Below the pieces are notes generated by a model. That model was not told where the DNA came from. It saw only the letters and a program-made list of their open reading frames with translations, and did no database searches. From an uncultured Collinsella sp. (GTDB lineage: Bacteria > Actinomycetota > Coriobacteriia > Coriobacteriales > Coriobacteriaceae), in the NCBI GenBank assembly GCA_902479095.1, contig CABSNL010000021.1, positions 1 through 32,170 of the forward strand: 32,170 bases of DNA. Reading direction: 5' to 3'. Shown one piece after another: positions 30,040 through 32,170 of this stretch; position 1 is the stretch's first letter; every line of letters starts with the position of its first letter. The position numbers and the translations under genes are program-made.

Positions 30040-30759
30040 ATGAAGAGTTTCGTTGCCGAGGATTCGTTTTGGGAGCTGTTTCCGCGGGCGGCGGTCGGTG
30101 TTGTGGTCGTGAAGGGCATGAAGCCCGCGGCTCAGATTCCCCAGGAGGACGTGGATGCGATCGCCGCGTTGCTCGACCGCGCCAATATCGATGCGGAGCG
30201 TCATCTGACCAGCGACACTATCAGCGAGAATGCGCCGGTCAAGGCATGGCGCGAGGCGTATCGTCTGTTCAAGACCAAAAAGGGCGCGCGTTGCTCAATC
30301 GAGAACCTGCTCAAACGCGTGCTCAAAGGCAAGCCGGTGGGCCACATTACGCCCGCGGTGGATATTTACAACACGGTGTCGCTGACCTACGCGCTGCCCG
30401 TGGGAGGCGAGGATTTGCATGCGATCGAGGGTGACCTTCGCTTGAAGGTGACCGACGGTGGCGATGCGTTCTTGCCGCTTGGCGAGGAGGCGGATGACCC
30501 GACGCTGCCCGGCGAGCTCGCCTATATCGACGATGCGGGCGCCGTGTGCCGCTGCTGGAACTGGCGCGACGGCGTTCGCACGGCGCTGTCCGACGATTCG
30601 GCCGATGCATTCCTGGCGATTGAGTGCGTGGAGTCCGAGCGGATGGGGGATTGCCAGGCCGCGATCGATCGCTTAGCCGAGCTGCTCGAGCACTATCTGG
30701 GGGCGACGGTTGTCGTTAAGACGCTTGTGACCCGCGACAATCCTTGCGTGGAGCTGTAG
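30040..30759 (+). CDS. Stand-alone B3/B4 (PheRS beta-like) domain protein
   Basis: The 239-residue protein is related to the B3/B4 domain of the phenylalanyl-tRNA synthetase beta chain, the editing region. Typical segments are APVKAWREAYRLFKTKKGARCSIENLLKRV and ITPAVDIYNTVSLTYALPVGGED, then a strand rich in ADAFLPLGEE and GAVCRCWNWRDG. No catalytic or tRNA-anticodon-binding domains are attached. ATG 30040 lies behind GGGAG; an ATG 15 bases earlier in frame is less well placed. Family members are thought to edit or bind tRNAs or amino acids; the function here is unknown. A leader with a terminator hairpin precedes it and a REP-like hairpin with T-tract ends it. Confidence 0.85.
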   Translation: MKSFVAEDSFWELFPRAAVGVVVVKGMKPAAQIPQEDVDAIAALLDRANIDAERHLTSDTISENAPVKAWREAYRLFKTKKGARCSIENLLKRVLKGKPVGHITPAVDIYNTVSLTYALPVGGEDLHAIEGDLRLKVTDGGDAFLPLGEEADDPTLPGELAYIDDAGAVCRCWNWRDGVRTALSDDSADAFLAIECVESERMGDCQAAIDRLAELLEHYLGATVVVKTLVTRDNPCVEL

Positions 30760-30790
30760 CGAAGTCTGCGGATCAAACTCGACGGTCAAA

Positions 30791-30829
30791 ACCACCACAA
30801 TGGTGCCTGTCCCCTTTGTGGTGGTTTTT
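30791..30829 (+). terminator. REP-like palindrome, copy D, with T-tract
   Basis: ACCACCACAATGG 30791-30803 and CCTTTGTGGTGGT 30813-30825 pair with one mismatch around TGCCTGTCC, same orientation as copy B. It is directly followed by TTTT, so this copy works as an intrinsic terminator 31 bases after the B3/B4 stop. Confidence 0.88.
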
Positions 30830-30861
30830 ATGTTGATGGGTTAACAAATGGGGTATTTGGG

Positions 30862-30900
30862 TACGGGTGTCGCCTTATGCGACTAAGATGTTTACCCGTA
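30862..30900 (+). promoter_or_regulatory. Nested palindrome upstream of the MarR gene
   Basis: TACGGGT 30862-30868 and ACCCGTA 30894-30900 bracket GTCGC-CTTAT-GCGAC (30869-30883). It lies 33 bases before the MarR start, where autoregulatory sites of this family are found. No clear -35/-10 pair was identified. Confidence 0.5.
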
Positions 30901-30932
30901 AGCATTATGCAAGCGAAAGGCGGTCGTCTCCC

Positions 30933-31382
30933 ATGCAGCAGAACGACGAGACACGTTTCGAGGACTTTGTCGGACTGATCAGCGGGCTCTACAAGGAGAT
31001 TCAGCGCATTAAGACATCCGAAGGCGCAAGGCTGGGCCTCAAGGGCTCCGACGTTATGTGCCTTTACTATCTTGAGCGCAGCAAGGACGGCCTGACTGGC
31101 GCTGACCTGGCTCGCATGGCAGGCGTGACCCGCGCCGCCGTCTCGCGTACGCTCGCGCATCTGGAGGAGGGCGGCTACGTCGAGGTCGACGATTCGGGCG
31201 ATGCCGCCGTTAAGTATCGTGCTCCGGTGCACCTGACCGCTCTGGGCGGCGAGAGCATGAGCGAAGCGGACCGCATCATTCGCGAGGTGCTCGATACCAC
31301 CGGTAAGGCTATGGGTGTGGAGCAGCGCGAGCAGATGTATGCGTCGCTGCGCACGATTCTCAACACCCTGCGCGAGCTGTAG
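30933..31382 (+). CDS. MarR-family transcriptional regulator
   Basis: The 149-residue regulator has a winged helix in the middle: DVMCLYYLERSKDGLTGADLARMAGVTRAAVSRTLAHLEEGGYVEV (about 41-86), with the wing before VHLTALGGE. Flanking helices form the dimer. ATG 30933 follows GAAAGGCGG at about 10 bases; a longer frame from 30867 would run through the palindromic operator and is rejected. MarR proteins usually repress their own gene and neighbours in response to small phenolic or metabolite ligands. The next gene downstream is a DegV protein, 119 bases away, perhaps in one transcript; the ligand is unknown. Confidence 0.88.
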   Translation: MQQNDETRFEDFVGLISGLYKEIQRIKTSEGARLGLKGSDVMCLYYLERSKDGLTGADLARMAGVTRAAVSRTLAHLEEGGYVEVDDSGDAAVKYRAPVHLTALGGESMSEADRIIREVLDTTGKAMGVEQREQMYASLRTILNTLREL

Positions 31383-31501
31383 GGCCGCCAAGGCTTTTGC
31401 TTCCAATTAACAACTGCATAGTCCCGTTTGAGCGCGTATACCGTGCCGGGGCCTTGCTGTCAAAATTCCCTGCGCGGGACCTGCGCAAGAAAGGATTCGC
31501 T

Positions 31502-32150
31502 ATGTCCGTCCGCATTATTACCGATTCCGCAAGCGATATGTCGCCGGTCGAGCACCCAGCACTGGCCGTTTTGCCGCTGTCCGTCACCTTTGGCACCGAT
31601 GTGTACATGGATGGCATCGACATCGATCACCAGCGCTTTTACGAGATGCTCGTGGAGCGCGATGAGCTGCCCAAGACCGGCCAGGTCAACCCGTACGCGT
31701 TTTCGCAGGCGATTGCCAAGGTTCGTGAAGCCGGCGATGAGGCTGTGATTATTACCGTGGGCGCTAAGCTATCAGGCACCAATCAGAGTGCCCGTACCGC
31801 ACTTGCCGAGGCGCCGGGCGGCGACGTGTACGTGGTGGATAGCAATAACGTCACTCTGGGCGAGCGTGTCCTGGTCGAGTATGCCCTGCGCCTGGTGAAT
31901 GAGGGCCGTAGTGCGGCCCAGATCGCGGCGGCCGTCGAGGCCGTCCGTGACCGCGTGGTCGTCATCGGCCTGCTCGAGACGCTGGAGTACCTGGTGCGCG
32001 GCGGTCGTCTGTCTGCTGCGGCCGGCGCCGTGGGCACGCTGCTCAACGTAAAGCCTGTGGTGGCTGTCGAGGACGGTCTGATCGTGCAGCTGGGCAAGGC
32101 GCGCGGTTCCAAGAACGGCCGCAACCTGCTGAACCAAAAGGTCGAAAAGG
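31502..32150 (+). CDS. DegV family fatty-acid-binding protein, 3' truncated
   Basis: The reading frame from ATG 31502 (behind GAAAGGA) stays open for 216 codons until the adaptor at 32151. It begins SVRIITDSASDMS, has the TFGTDVYMDGIDI and PKTGQVNPYAF blocks, VGAKLSGTNQSA and LETLEYLVRGGRLS, which together are the DegV signature. DegV proteins bind fatty acids; several act as FakB, presenting a fatty acid to the kinase FakA for phospholipid synthesis. Full length is usually 280-290 residues, so roughly 70 are missing. FakA is not in the window. The MarR gene upstream may regulate it. Confidence 0.93.
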
Positions 32151-32170
32151 CTGTCTCTTATACACATCTG
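32151..32170 (-). other. Nextera mosaic-end adaptor at the 3' end
   Basis: CTGTCTCTTATACACATCTG is the reverse complement of the 19-bp mosaic end plus one base of the Read-1 tail (G, as in GACGCTGCC). Reverse-strand frames beginning MCIRDS here are artefacts. Confidence 0.98.

Overview
The window reads as a contig from a Coriobacteriia gut actinobacterium, most likely Collinsella or a close relative. This rests on the high GC content, the strong GGAGG-type ribosome binding sites, the gene families and the many structured intergenic repeats; it is recognition from memory, not a database match. Both ends are sequencing-library adaptor. Bases 1-47 are the end of an Illumina P5 primer, an 8-base index and the Nextera Read-1 adaptor, and bases 32151-32170 are the Nextera mosaic end in reverse. 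True genomic sequence is therefore about 48-32150, and the first and last genes are cut.

Layout. 48-290: C-terminus of a PepV-type dipeptidase. 584-4244: phosphate ABC transporter pstSCAB, closed by a strong terminator, with no phoU or phoBR next to it. 4450-7086: Uup-like ABC-F ATPase and a Cof-type HAD phosphatase. 7295-7684: a short DtxR/MntR-family metalloregulator with palindromic upstream sites. 7685-7963: a gene-free gap holding a 127-nt near-perfect hairpin. 7964-10664 (minus): zinc/cadmium resistance operon of an ArsR/SmtB repressor, a free-standing HMA metallochaperone and a P1B-type ATPase, with three matching operator boxes. 10665-12624: a lower-GC accessory stretch with one PD-(D/E)XK nuclease-like gene. 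12625-16113: DEDD exonuclease, a His-rich putative manganese transporter, YaiI and HdeD-like proteins. 16378-18327: nitroreductase and two tandem histidine phosphatases. 18457-22943 (minus): serC-serA, an M20 peptidase and a short DUF1015 protein. 23172-27762: K+/H+ antiporter, metallophosphoesterase and a multi-spanning flippase-like protein. 28142-32150: ATP-dependent PEP carboxykinase, a lone B3/B4-domain protein behind a leader terminator, a MarR regulator and a truncated DegV protein.

How it fits together. Most of the window is housekeeping: phosphate uptake, serine synthesis, gluconeogenesis/anaplerosis, ribosome-associated ABC-F and ion homeostasis. Metal homeostasis recurs. The ArsR-HMA-ATPase operon has a complete promoter/operator architecture. 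The DtxR/MntR-type regulator and the putative manganese transporter 6 kb away share an almost identical 15-bp upstream motif, and the nitroreductase promoter carries a DtxR-like box, so a small local metal regulon is plausible.

The most unusual content is non-coding. There are four copies of a CCACCACAAAGG palindrome, a second family built on GGGACGTTCC/GTCCCC, a 123-bp palindromic element ending in CTAAGTGAGTAG arms, the 127-nt hairpin after dtxR, and a promoter-hairpin-terminator unit before the B3/B4 gene. No CRISPR array, rRNA, tRNA, transposase gene, phage module or clear multi-gene defence system was seen. I found no convincing new multi-gene system; the best leads are the repeats, the leader RNA and the proposed metal regulon.
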